In this document: one piece after another, positions 51,395 to 61,000 of the stretch
How positions within the stretch are numbered: the first letter of the stretch is position 1
How the letters are laid out: each line of letters opens with the position of its first letter
Source of the DNA: Ruminococcus sp.
Lineage (GTDB): Bacteria; Bacillota; Clostridia; Oscillospirales; Ruminococcaceae
Assembly: GCA_029060755.1 (NCBI GenBank)
Contig: JAIDTI010000023.1
Span: 16,665-80,664 of the forward strand
Direction of reading: 5' to 3'
Length of the DNA: 64,000 nucleotides
Notes under the pieces: model-generated
Told to the model about the DNA's origin: nothing
What the model saw: the letters and a program-made list of their open reading frames with translations, nothing else
Databases searched by the model: none
Program-made: the position numbers and the translations under genes

Positions 51395-51976
51395 TTAATA
51401 AATGTTTCTTATTTTATCGCATATTCCGAAAGCAACAGCTTCATCAGCGTCCATAAAATTGTCATACGATGTTGCACTGTCTATTTCCTCAATGCTTTTG
51501 CCTGTAGCTTCTGAAAGTATACCATTGATTATGGCCTTTATTTCAAGTATGGACTGTGCCTTTTTTTCTATAGTTGTAGCAGAGCCTCCGAAACCGTCCA
51601 TAATAAGTGGCTCATGAATCATTACTTTTGAGTGCGGAAGAATAAATCTTCTGCCTTTCTGACCGCCTGCAAGAAGTACCGCCGCCATACTTGCCGCAAT
51701 TCCTGTACATATAATGTTAAGCGTGTGCGGATATGCCTGTATAACGTCATACATCACAAGTCCTGCATTGACTTCACCGCCTTTGCAGTTGATATAAAGT
51801 GTGACTTCCTTTTCTTTTTCTGCCATATACTTCATAACAGAAACAAACTGCACAGCAACATCAGCGGTAATGGTTTCATTGAGAAATAACGTTCCCTCTT
51901 TTGCATGAACAGCATCAAGATTATATTCTTTACTGCTGTTTGCACTCTCAATATAAATTGTCTTTGATAAACTCAT
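51395..51976 (-). CDS. ClpP-family serine protease (accessory paralogue)
   Basis: VTLYINCKGGEVNAGLVMYDVIQ...CTGIAASMAAVLLAGG...HSKVMIHEPL: oxyanion, Ser and His motifs. Confidence 0.88.
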   Translation of the reverse strand: MSLSKTIYIESANSSKEYNLDAVHAKEGTLFLNETITADVAVQFVSVMKYMAEKEKEVTLYINCKGGEVNAGLVMYDVIQAYPHTLNIICTGIAASMAAVLLAGGQKGRRFILPHSKVMIHEPLIMDGFGGSATTIEKKAQSILEIKAIINGILSEATGKSIEEIDSATSYDNFMDADEAVAFGICDKIRNIY

Positions 51977-52182
51977 AAATTAACCCCTTTTCTGTAAATG
52001 ATTTCAACGTTTTCGTTGTGATTACAGTATATCATAAACTTTGCCTATTGAAAATACTCAAATTTGGTATTGACTTTTTAATAATTATATGTTATAATAA
52101 AATTTTATGTATTTATTCAATAAAAACGTAAAAAAATAAACCATTACATATTTCAGCAATGGTCTATATATCATATCTCTAA

Positions 52183-53280
52183 TTATTCTTTATGACTATC
52201 TTTTCTTTCAAGTTCTTTTTGTTTTATTTCTGATATTAATTTATAATCAGCATCAGTTGTTGGAAAGTAGTGATTTCTTGACCAGATAAAACGGCAAAGG
52301 TCATTAAGGCTTAAATTCAGTGCTTTGGCGATTGTTATAACATTTTCTTTGTAACGTAAAAAGCTTATTGCTCCCGTGTAAATTTCACCGTTCTGTTTTT
52401 TCAGATTTCTTATTCCTGTTATTTTATTGCTATTAATATTGGCTCTGAACGCAAATTCCTCATGTGTTGTTTTGATATTCTCATCAAATATTTTTTTGTA
52501 TAATAAATCATTAAATTCCTGATGTATGTCTTTCGGTACTTCCAATCCTTCGGATTTTTTTAACTGCATCTCCTCACAAAATTCTTGTTCTTCTTTTTTA
52601 TACTGCAAATATATACTGTCAACCTCTGACTTTATTTTCTGTTTGAATAAGTTGCTGAAACAATTTATATGTTCTCCAATTATGGAGTTTTCATTAATAT
52701 GCCAATCAGGAAAACTATATCCATTAAGCTCTTTTGCCTTTTTTATTATTTGGATAACATTTCTATACTGTTCCTGATTCCTGTATTCAACCAGAATGAT
52801 ATTTATTTCCGGATTTCTGCGAATATAACATTTTATTCTTCCAATAGCAAAATCTTTTGCCATTTTATAAGGGTAACCCGATGCTCCTGTTCCCAGAATT
52901 GGAAATACAACAGAAGTTAATTTATTTTTTTTAATAAGTTCTAAAGCATTGGTATAACACGTTCCCAAACTATAATAACGGTTATATCTTGGCAACGGCA
53001 TTTCACGTCCAATAGAGAATTGAAATCCAGGTATGGGAACGTGTATAAGATACTTATATTGTTCTTTCAAACCAAAACTGTCTGTTATACCAGCTTCACC
53101 GTTTTTAAGTATGCCCATATTTCCTATATTTTTTCTTGCTTTAAGAAGTTTTGTTTCTCCAGCTTTTTTATAAATCTGTTCGTCAAGAGTACCATATATT
53201 TTCGGGTAATTACTGGCAGGAAAGACAAGTGCGTCAGCGGAACATTCAAAAATATCTCCGGTTATTATTTCAAGTCCCAT
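52183..53280 (-). CDS. Macrodomain protein with C-terminal HTH-like region
   Basis: MGLEIITGDIFECSADALVFPASN...VVFPILGTGASGYPYKMAKDFAI macrodomain; C-terminal EEFAFRANINSNKITGIRN...ENVITIAKALNLSLNDLCRF. Confidence 0.8.
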   Translation of the reverse strand: MGLEIITGDIFECSADALVFPASNYPKIYGTLDEQIYKKAGETKLLKARKNIGNMGILKNGEAGITDSFGLKEQYKYLIHVPIPGFQFSIGREMPLPRYNRYYSLGTCYTNALELIKKNKLTSVVFPILGTGASGYPYKMAKDFAIGRIKCYIRRNPEINIILVEYRNQEQYRNVIQIIKKAKELNGYSFPDWHINENSIIGEHINCFSNLFKQKIKSEVDSIYLQYKKEEQEFCEEMQLKKSEGLEVPKDIHQEFNDLLYKKIFDENIKTTHEEFAFRANINSNKITGIRNLKKQNGEIYTGAISFLRYKENVITIAKALNLSLNDLCRFIWSRNHYFPTTDADYKLISEIKQKELERKDSHKE

Positions 53281-53388
53281 ATTATCAACTCTCTTTCTAT
53301 TTATACCAAATTTTATAAAAAGTGCAATGTTATTAAACAACTATGCAGAATTATTCTGTATGGTTTTTCTTATTTGTCGGAATATGAG

Positions 53389-54255
53389 TTATTTATCCAG
53401 TTTTGAGGAATTGCTTTTGATATGTTTTCCGATTATTTCAGATACATCGCTGATTGCCATAAATGCGGAATAATCGTCCTTACTGATAATCTTTCGCAGG
53501 GTCGGCACTTCAATACGGGTTACTACGCAGTAAAGAACGATTTTTTCACCCGAAATAAGTCCGCTTCCCTCCATAAGCGTAACAGTTCTGCCGAGCGTAT
53601 TATAAATATCGTGAGCTATTTCCTTGCCGTTGTTAGTGATTATCATTACCGCCTTACCCTGTTGCATACCAGTGTTAACAAAGTCCTCTATCTTCGAGAC
53701 AATAAAATAAGTAAGCAGACTGTACAGCGCACGGTCGAGACCAAAAAGCGTACCTGCCGTAAGATAAATCAGAACATTGAAAAACAGCACAATTTGTCCA
53801 ACTGAAAAATTGAATCTTCGACTTATCATAACAGCAACTGCTTCTGTACCATCAAGACAACCGCCGTTCAACAGCACCAATCCTACACCGAATCCAAGAA
53901 GCATACCCCCGAATACAGTAGCTAACAGCTTGTCATCAGTCACATGATATTCTGTACTGCCGAAAAACGTAAGCGCAGTAGAAAACACTGCCATAGCGGT
54001 AAGCGAACGGAACACGAATGAACGTTCAAGCTTTTTTCCGCCGATAAAGACAAGCGGAAGATTAAGTGCAAGAGTCATAACGCTAAGAGGTATAGGCGTT
54101 TTTGCGCTGACTATCATAGCAATGCCCACCATACCTCCGTCCATAATCAGCGCAGGTATAAGTATTTGCTCAAGTGCAAATGCAGCTACAATCGAACCCA
54201 CTATCAGCACTGCATAATTTAAAATCTGTCGTGAAATTTTATTCTGTAAATTCAA
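53389..54255 (-). CDS. YitT family membrane protein
   Basis: Multi-pass N-terminus, GGCLDGTEAVAVMISRRFNFSVGQ, C-terminal DUF2179-type KAVMIITNNGKEIAHDI...GRTVTLMEGSG. Confidence 0.88.
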   Translation of the reverse strand: MNLQNKISRQILNYAVLIVGSIVAAFALEQILIPALIMDGGMVGIAMIVSAKTPIPLSVMTLALNLPLVFIGGKKLERSFVFRSLTAMAVFSTALTFFGSTEYHVTDDKLLATVFGGMLLGFGVGLVLLNGGCLDGTEAVAVMISRRFNFSVGQIVLFFNVLIYLTAGTLFGLDRALYSLLTYFIVSKIEDFVNTGMQQGKAVMIITNNGKEIAHDIYNTLGRTVTLMEGSGLISGEKIVLYCVVTRIEVPTLRKIISKDDYSAFMAISDVSEIIGKHIKSNSSKLDK

Positions 54256-54380
54256 ATCAAATATATCCTCCTTATTTTTTTAGTTTATTATTGATATGAA
54301 AATAAGCTATACTAATAATAACACAAAATCTTTAAAAAATCAACTGCCTGTCCGAAATTTTCTTATCTGCATAAATTTAT

Positions 54381-54406
54381 CCCTGTTCTTCTCAATAAGA
54401 GCAGGG
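54381..54406 (-). terminator. Probable intrinsic terminator
   Basis: CCCTGTTCTT...AAGAGCAGGG (one G-T pair). Confidence 0.5.
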
Positions 54407-54414
54407 ATTTATTT

Positions 54415-55008
54415 TCATTTACTGTAAATAATTGGTCTTAACTGTATACCATTGAAAGCGGCTTCTGCTGCTTTTGGTATCATTTCAAATTCTGCAACAA
54501 GTGAAGCAGGTTTTTTGTCAATATCGTCCTGTAGCATGGGTACAAAATAATAGTTTTTGCGGTTGAAAAGTTCGCCTAAATTTTTTGCAGAGGCTAAAAG
54601 AGAATCATTTGAAGCAATCGCAAGCAGAACAGGTTTTCCACTCCGCAGATGAGACTTGACAGCCATTGTTACAGTTCCGTCTGTTATGCCGTTTGTAAGC
54701 TTTGCCAGTGTGTTTGAAGTGCATGGAGCGACTATCATAATATCAGTCATGTTTTTTGGTCCTATCGGTTCGGCGTCTGCAATTGACATAATAACTTCAT
54801 GTCCGCTTATAGCATTGAGACGTGCTATATTTTCAACATTTGTTCCGAACCTTGTTGAAAGTTTAGCTGTATTTTCCGACATTATCGGAATTATTTCTGC
54901 TCCCATAAGTTTAAGCTGTTCAGCCTGTCGGAAGCATCTGTCGAAAGTGCAGAAAGAGCCTGTCATTGCAAAGCCGATTCTTTTGCCCTTGAAAATCTCA
55001 TTCACCAT
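54415..55008 (-). CDS. dpaB: Dipicolinate synthase subunit B
   Basis: GKRIGFAMTGSFCTFDRCFRQAEQLKLMGAEIIPIMSENTAKLSTRFG; flavoprotein-like. Confidence 0.92.
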   Translation of the reverse strand: MVNEIFKGKRIGFAMTGSFCTFDRCFRQAEQLKLMGAEIIPIMSENTAKLSTRFGTNVENIARLNAISGHEVIMSIADAEPIGPKNMTDIMIVAPCTSNTLAKLTNGITDGTVTMAVKSHLRSGKPVLLAIASNDSLLASAKNLGELFNRKNYYFVPMLQDDIDKKPASLVAEFEMIPKAAEAAFNGIQLRPIIYSK

Positions 55009-55849
55009 TAAATCCTCCTTCTGAAAGTATGCCCTCTATTGTTTCCGCCACAAATTCTCCTGCTGTTACAGGAGCTGTTTTTCCTGGAAGCCCTAAAGCC
55101 CATATAACTTTTTTTCCAAGTTCAGATGCACTGTCAAAATCAATTCCGCCCGGACGTGAAGCAAGGTCGATAAAAAGTGTATCATCGCTGAATTTTTTCA
55201 GTGTTTCACAGTTGAAAACAAGTTCGGGAGCAGTATTGAATACAAGCTTGTAATCGTGTCCCATATCGTTCATGCAGACTGATTTTACGCCTGTTATACG
55301 TGCTTTTGCTGTTCCTTTTGCATTGCGCACAGCCACTGTTATATCAGCTCCGAAGCCTTTCAATATTTCAGCAAGAGCAGTTCCTATTCTGCCCATGCCC
55401 ACAATAAGAACAGGCAGTCTGTTAAGAGTTACGGGGAGTTCATCAAGTGCAAGCTGTATAGCACCCTCTGCTGTAGGTATGGCATTTTTAAGGCATAAAT
55501 CCTCACGGCTCATATAGTCAATAATCTTGTTATACGGGAATATTTCGTTCAACCGCTTATCATATCTGCCGGTAAATATAAGGCAGTCCTTTTTCATAAA
55601 AGTTTTAAGCGTATCAGTTGTAAGAATATTGTGGGAGCAGGGTGTATATATGTTGTCTTTTTCGTCAAGAGGAGGAACAGGAAGCACAACGCAGTCACAT
55701 GGATTTTCGGGAAAACTGTTTTCCGAAAAATCCGTATCAATTCCGATAACATTCACATCATATATATCAGCAAGTTTCTTTGCACAGAAAATCTGTCTCA
55801 TGTCTCCGCCTGCAATAAGTATATTTATTTTTTTCATACAGTTCTCCAT
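54998..55849 (-). CDS. dpaA: Dipicolinate synthase subunit A
   Basis: ILIAGGDMRQIFCAKKLADIYDVNVIG...PVLIVGMGRIGTALAEILKGFGADITVAVRN; coupled to dpaB. Confidence 0.92.
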   Translation of the reverse strand: MENCMKKINILIAGGDMRQIFCAKKLADIYDVNVIGIDTDFSENSFPENPCDCVVLPVPPLDEKDNIYTPCSHNILTTDTLKTFMKKDCLIFTGRYDKRLNEIFPYNKIIDYMSREDLCLKNAIPTAEGAIQLALDELPVTLNRLPVLIVGMGRIGTALAEILKGFGADITVAVRNAKGTAKARITGVKSVCMNDMGHDYKLVFNTAPELVFNCETLKKFSDDTLFIDLASRPGGIDFDSASELGKKVIWALGLPGKTAPVTAGEFVAETIEGILSEGGFNGE

Positions 55850-56006
55850 TTCAAAAAAATTATATGAGAATTATATCTCTCTACATTATATGGATTTATA
55901 TATAATTTGGTGTATAATAAATTTTGTTTATCCTATTGATTTTATGGGAAACTTTTGGTATAATTATAAAAATGAGATGTAAATTACCGTGAAAGGAATG
56001 ATGTTA

Positions 56007-56864
56007 ATGAAATATACCGGTAAAATGTGCGTATCATGCGGAAAAAAGTTTACTGATGCTGATGATATTGTTGTATGCCCTGAATGTGCGTCACCGCATC
56101 ACAGAGAGTGCTACAAAAATAACGGAAGATGCGCAAATGAAAATCTTCATGCAACGGATTTTGACTGGAATCAGATAAACCGTCCTGTTAAAGCTGAAAC
56201 CATACAAAAAGAAGATGGAGAAGTTGTTATAACTATCTCCGAAAGTGTGGAGGATATGCTGAAACAGCCTTATTTTGCAAAATCAATGAAAACGGTTGAC
56301 AAAAACGGCTGTACACTAAGAGAAATTCTTGATTTTGTGCATACAAACTTGCTTTATTATATACCTGTTTTTATGAGGATAAGGGATTTCGGAAAAAGTG
56401 CGTCATTTAATCTCATCTGCTTTGTTGCACCGCCTGTTTACTTTGCAAGCAGGAAAATGTGGTTCTGGGCTATATTGACAGCATTTTTAAGTGTGCTTCT
56501 GCTTATACCGTTTATGCTTGCCATGCTTGTTTCGGGTGACAATCCTGCAAATCTTTCAGTAGATGTAATCAATACGCTAAGAATAAATGCCAATACCATA
56601 AATTCGCTTATTGAGATATGCAGGGGTGCGGATTTATTTATGCGTATAATGCTCTGTCTTTTCGGAAACAGACTCTACTATAATTTTGCGGTAAAATCCA
56701 TAAAACGTATAAAAGCAAAAAATAATGAGGATATTTCAAGAGAACAGCTTATAAGTGCAGGCGGAGTAAGTTTTACGAATATTATTCTTATTATCTGTAT
56801 TATATTTATTGTTACTTTTCTGATAATGCTTGCATTGCAGATGACACTTGAATTTTTATTCTAA
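56007..56864 (+). CDS. Membrane protein with N-terminal prokaryotic RING-finger (family 1) domain
   Basis: CVSCGKKFTDADDIVVCPECASPHHRECYKNNGRC plus hydrophobic C-terminal half. Confidence 0.75.
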   Translation: MKYTGKMCVSCGKKFTDADDIVVCPECASPHHRECYKNNGRCANENLHATDFDWNQINRPVKAETIQKEDGEVVITISESVEDMLKQPYFAKSMKTVDKNGCTLREILDFVHTNLLYYIPVFMRIRDFGKSASFNLICFVAPPVYFASRKMWFWAILTAFLSVLLLIPFMLAMLVSGDNPANLSVDVINTLRINANTINSLIEICRGADLFMRIMLCLFGNRLYYNFAVKSIKRIKAKNNEDISREQLISAGGVSFTNIILIICIIFIVTFLIMLALQMTLEFLF

Positions 56865-56878
56865 GGAGATTATTTTTT

Positions 56879-57409
56879 ATGAAAAGATTTTGTGCTATAT
56901 TTGCTGTTATATCACTGCTTGTTTTTACAGGCTGTAGCGATACTTTTGATATACTTCTTGAAACTGATTCAGAAAGTCAGGCTATAACTGCTGAAATCAG
57001 TTCAAAAAGTCAGGCTGAAACAGAGGAAACAACAGTTACTACTGAATTGACGGAAACAGAAGTAATTACAGAGGAAATAACAACAGTATCGGACGAAATA
57101 TTCAATGATTATGATGATAATATTGACGTTCAGTATAATTTCCGTACCAAAAAACATCTGAATCAGCATTTTGAAAAGCATGGCAGTGAATTTGATGATA
57201 TATTTGATTATGAAACGGCTGAAGACTATGAACAGGGCGCAAGCGATGTTATAAATAATCCTGATGCACTGTATAAAACGGAGCAGGAAGACGGTGACGG
57301 CGTTTATTATATTGAATCAACAAACGAATTTGTAATTCTCTCAACGGACGGCTATATAAGAACGTATTTCAGACCACGAGACGGAATAAACTATTTCAAC
57401 AGACAGTAG
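56879..57409 (+). CDS. Small lipoprotein, unknown function
   Basis: Lipobox LVFTGCS; acidic/Thr-rich linker. Confidence 0.65.
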   Translation: MKRFCAIFAVISLLVFTGCSDTFDILLETDSESQAITAEISSKSQAETEETTVTTELTETEVITEEITTVSDEIFNDYDDNIDVQYNFRTKKHLNQHFEKHGSEFDDIFDYETAEDYEQGASDVINNPDALYKTEQEDGDGVYYIESTNEFVILSTDGYIRTYFRPRDGINYFNRQ

Positions 57410-57419
57410 GTGATTTTTT

Positions 57420-59237
57420 ATGAATCCACGATTGCCATATCTTAGAGAAAAGACATCAAAACTGACGGAATCGCCGGGAGTTTATATCATGAAAAACGCT
57501 GACGGTGATATAATATATATCGGGAAAGCAAAGAATCTGAAAAAGCGTGTTACAAGCTATTTTCGGGAAAATCCTGACCATACCCCGAAAGTTTCGGCTA
57601 TGGTTTCAAATGTATATGAATATGATTTCATAGTGACCGACAGCGAATATGAAGCACTTGTGCTTGAATGTAGTCTCATAAAGCAGAATAAGCCGAAATA
57701 TAATATACTCCTGAAAGATGACAAGGGCTATTATTATATACGTGTTTCTGATGATGAGTTTCCACGCATAACAACTGAAAAAAATATGTCAGCAGGCGGA
57801 AAATATCTTGGTGTTTATACAAGCTCAACTATTGCAACAGAAACGGTGAACGAAGCGAACAAAGTTTTTATGCTGCCGACGTGCAGAAAGTGTTTCCCAC
57901 GTGATTTCAGAAAAGAACGTCCGTGCCTTAACTATCACATAAAAATGTGCATGGGAGTATGTACAGGAAAAATCAGTAAGGAAACATATCAGAAAGCAAT
58001 TGATGATGCTGTAGAGTTCATAAAATCGGGCAGTGCTACAGCTGTTGAACGTATAGAACAGGAGATGTATAAAGCATCTGAAAATCTTGAATTTGAAAAA
58101 GCGTCTATATTGAGAGACAGAATTATTGCTATAAAAAAATCATCTGAAAAACAGAAAGTAATAAACAGCGGAGTAAATTGTGCTGATGTTATCGGAACTG
58201 CTGAATTTTATGACAAAGTATGTATTTCCGTGCTTATGTACCGCAATGAAAGACTTACCGACAAGGCAGTTTTTGAATTTGAAAAGTCCGATACTGATAT
58301 TATAAGCGACTTTATATGCCGTTTTTACCATGAAAGACAAGATATTCCGAAAGTTATAATTGTTGACCATATTCCCGAAGATGCAGAACTTATCCGGAAT
58401 TTTCTTGCAGAGCAGTCAGGCAGAAATATAAAAATCCACTGTCCGAAAAAGGGCAGGCTTGCTGATTTACTCCGTCTTGCAAAAAATAATTCTGCTGAAT
58501 ATATGGCACTCAAAAACAGTCGTACAGGAAAAGAAGTCATCGCACTTGAACAGCTTGGAAAAATACTTGGTCTTGAAAATACTCCGAAATATATTGAAGC
58601 TTACGACATATCAAATCTTTCGTCGGAGTCAATGGTTGCAGGCATGGTTGTATTTGAGGACGGCAGACCGCTGAAAAAAGCGTATAAGCATTTTACTGTA
58701 AAGGAGCAGGAATATCAGAACGACTATGGCAGTATGAGGGAAGTGCTGAAACGTCGTCTGCTCCACATAGTAAATCAGGACGGCGACGAATATTTCAACC
58801 GCACTCCTGATTTGATTCTGCTTGACGGCGGAACAGGTCATGTTCATGCAGTTGAGCCGATTCTGAAAGAGCTTGCACTTGATATTCCTCTTTTTGGCAT
58901 GGTTAAGGATAACAAGCACCGTACAAGAGCAATTGCAACAGGAGGCAAGGAAATACAGATAAATAATTTGCAGTCGGCATTTAATCTTGTAACGCAGATT
59001 CAAGATGAAGTCCACAGATATTCTGTAAGATTCATGCACGGAAAACACAGGAAAAAAACGTATTCATCAGAACTTCTTGCAGTAAAAGGCATAGGCGAAA
59101 AGAAACTTGCAAAGATTATGATGAAATACAAGACAAAAGAAAGTCTTGCAAATGCAACTCCCGAACAGCTTGCAGAAACAGCAGGAGTGAGCATGGAAAC
59201 GGCACAGAATCTATACGAAGTTATACAGAACATATGA
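57420..59237 (+). CDS. uvrC: Excinuclease ABC subunit C
   Basis: GIY-YIG SPGVYIMKNADGDIIYIGKAKNLKKRV; EAYDISNLS; LLDGGTGHV; C-terminal HhH. Confidence 0.96.
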   Translation: MNPRLPYLREKTSKLTESPGVYIMKNADGDIIYIGKAKNLKKRVTSYFRENPDHTPKVSAMVSNVYEYDFIVTDSEYEALVLECSLIKQNKPKYNILLKDDKGYYYIRVSDDEFPRITTEKNMSAGGKYLGVYTSSTIATETVNEANKVFMLPTCRKCFPRDFRKERPCLNYHIKMCMGVCTGKISKETYQKAIDDAVEFIKSGSATAVERIEQEMYKASENLEFEKASILRDRIIAIKKSSEKQKVINSGVNCADVIGTAEFYDKVCISVLMYRNERLTDKAVFEFEKSDTDIISDFICRFYHERQDIPKVIIVDHIPEDAELIRNFLAEQSGRNIKIHCPKKGRLADLLRLAKNNSAEYMALKNSRTGKEVIALEQLGKILGLENTPKYIEAYDISNLSSESMVAGMVVFEDGRPLKKAYKHFTVKEQEYQNDYGSMREVLKRRLLHIVNQDGDEYFNRTPDLILLDGGTGHVHAVEPILKELALDIPLFGMVKDNKHRTRAIATGGKEIQINNLQSAFNLVTQIQDEVHRYSVRFMHGKHRKKTYSSELLAVKGIGEKKLAKIMMKYKTKESLANATPEQLAETAGVSMETAQNLYEVIQNI

Positions 59238-59345
59238 ATTTAAAAAAAATTTTGTCTTATTTCACATATTTTCAAAAATATGTAGACAAACTTAAAAAAA
59301 TAGGTTATAATATAAAATGTATGATTACAACAGGAGGATTTTTTT

Positions 59346-59897
59346 ATGAGAGTTATAACAGGAACTGCACGAGGTCGTAAACTTGTCACTCCTGAAGGGA
59401 TAGATGTAAGACCGACAACAGAAAAAGTGAAAGAGGGTATTTTTTCCGCTATACAGTTTGAAATTGAGGGCGCAGAAGTTCTTGACCTTTTTGCAGGAAG
59501 CGGACAAATGGGCATAGAAGCTTTAAGCCGTGGCGCATCTCATGCTGTTTTTGTGGATAATTCCCCTAAATCACTTAGATGTATCAACGAAAACCTGAAA
59601 AATACAAAACTTAGCAGACAAGCTGATGTTGTAAACCGTGACAGCTATGACTATATAAAACTTACTGCACAGAAATTTGATATTATTATTCTTGACCCTC
59701 CTTACAGATACGGTCATATACACAAACTTCTGCCACTTGCAAAAGCAAAACTCAATGACGGCGGATTTATTATATGCGAATACGAAAAAGAAGCTGAACA
59801 GCCGACAGCTCCGGACGGAATGACACTGAAAAAAACATACAGATACGGCAAAATAAATGTTTCTGTTTTCGTAAAGCCTTTGGAGGACCAAGAATGA
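59346..59897 (+). CDS. rsmD: 16S rRNA (guanine966-N2)-methyltransferase RsmD
   Basis: MRVITGTARGRKLVTPEGIDVRPTTEKVKEGIF...VLDLFAGSGQMGIEALSRGA...IIILDPPY. Confidence 0.95.
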   Translation: MRVITGTARGRKLVTPEGIDVRPTTEKVKEGIFSAIQFEIEGAEVLDLFAGSGQMGIEALSRGASHAVFVDNSPKSLRCINENLKNTKLSRQADVVNRDSYDYIKLTAQKFDIIILDPPYRYGHIHKLLPLAKAKLNDGGFIICEYEKEAEQPTAPDGMTLKKTYRYGKINVSVFVKPLEDQE

Positions 59898-60385
59898 GAA
59901 GAATAGCTGTTTGTCCCGGAAGTTTTGACCCTGTTACTTTAGGGCATCTTGATATTATCACAAGAGCATCAAAGCTTTTTGATAAGGTGATTGTACTTAT
60001 TTCACGAAATGCGGGAAAAGGAAAACCCAGCTTTACAGCAACAGAGCGTATGCTTATGATTGAAGCTGTTACTTATGACCTTGATAATGTTGTTATTGAT
60101 ATTCTTGATGGTCTGCTTGCCGACTATGTGAGGGACGTTGGTGCAATTGCAATAGTAAAAGGCTTGCGTGCCGTGAGTGATTTTGAATATGAATTTCAGA
60201 TGGCTCTTGCAAACAAAAAACTCTATGCAGATGCAGAAACAGTCTTTCTCACAACAGCATCTGAAAATATGTATCTTAGTTCCAGTGTTGTAAAGCAGAT
60301 TGCCTATTTTGGCGGAGATATAAGTCATTTTGTTCCCGAAGTCATTCTTGATGACATAAAGCAGAGACTTGTCAGAAATAATTAA
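59894..60385 (+). CDS. coaD: Phosphopantetheine adenylyltransferase
   Basis: RIAVCPGSFDPVTLGHLDIITRASKLFDKVIVLISRN. Confidence 0.96.
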   Translation: MRRIAVCPGSFDPVTLGHLDIITRASKLFDKVIVLISRNAGKGKPSFTATERMLMIEAVTYDLDNVVIDILDGLLADYVRDVGAIAIVKGLRAVSDFEYEFQMALANKKLYADAETVFLTTASENMYLSSSVVKQIAYFGGDISHFVPEVILDDIKQRLVRNN

Positions 60386-60398
60386 GGAGTAAAAAAAC

Positions 60399-60929
60399 AT
60401 GAATGTTGATGAAATTTTAGAGGAAATGGAAGACCTTATAGATAAGTCTCCGTCTTTGCCGTTTATATCGCATAAAAAACTGATTGACAGTGAGCGACTA
60501 AGCGAACTTATTAACGATATGCGCCTTAATATGCCACAGGAACTTAAAGAAGCTAAAAAAATAGAGTTTGATTGTCAGCGTATTCTTAATGAAGCAAAAA
60601 TCAATGCGGAAAGTATTATCCGCAAGGCAGAGGAACGAGCAAAGCAACTCTGTTCGCAGGAGGCTATTATTGCCGAAGCAAAGAAAAAAGCTGTTGACAT
60701 TCTACAGAAAGCGCAGGCATCTGCCGGAACTATTCAGAAACAGGCTGTATTATCTGTTGCAAAGATGCTTAACGATGCAGAAGCAGCACATCAGAGGTCA
60801 CTTTCAACCATAAAGCAGACTAAAGAAAAACTTCAGCATACATTAAAAAATTCTCCTGTACTTGGTGCAAATGCAAAGAAATATAATCCTGATATGTTTG
60901 ATGATGACAACAGCAACAGCTACAAATAA
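60399..60929 (+). CDS. Coiled-coil protein, unknown function
   Basis: 176 aa, V/F-ATPase stalk-like helical composition, coupled to coaD. Confidence 0.6.
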   Translation: MNVDEILEEMEDLIDKSPSLPFISHKKLIDSERLSELINDMRLNMPQELKEAKKIEFDCQRILNEAKINAESIIRKAEERAKQLCSQEAIIAEAKKKAVDILQKAQASAGTIQKQAVLSVAKMLNDAEAAHQRSLSTIKQTKEKLQHTLKNSPVLGANAKKYNPDMFDDDNSNSYK

Positions 60930-60935
60930 AAATTT

Positions 60936-60972
60936 ATGCCATAGTATCCGTGAGATTGAGATACTATGGCAT
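60936..60972. terminator. Bidirectional terminator
   Basis: ATGCCATAGTATC ... GATACTATGGCAT. Confidence 0.75.
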
Positions 60973-61000
60973 TATTTTTTATCGAAAATATTATATCTGA

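Noticed and set aside
52009-52022. CAACG-TTTT-CGTTG inverted repeat in the ClpP 5' region
   Set aside because: Could be an operator, but it is too short to support without a second copy or a known regulator.
38425-53388. Direct-repeat att sites for the element
   Set aside because: Compared sequence after rpsI with 49.4-49.9 kb and 53.28-53.39 kb by eye and found no convincing shared core; ends left approximate.
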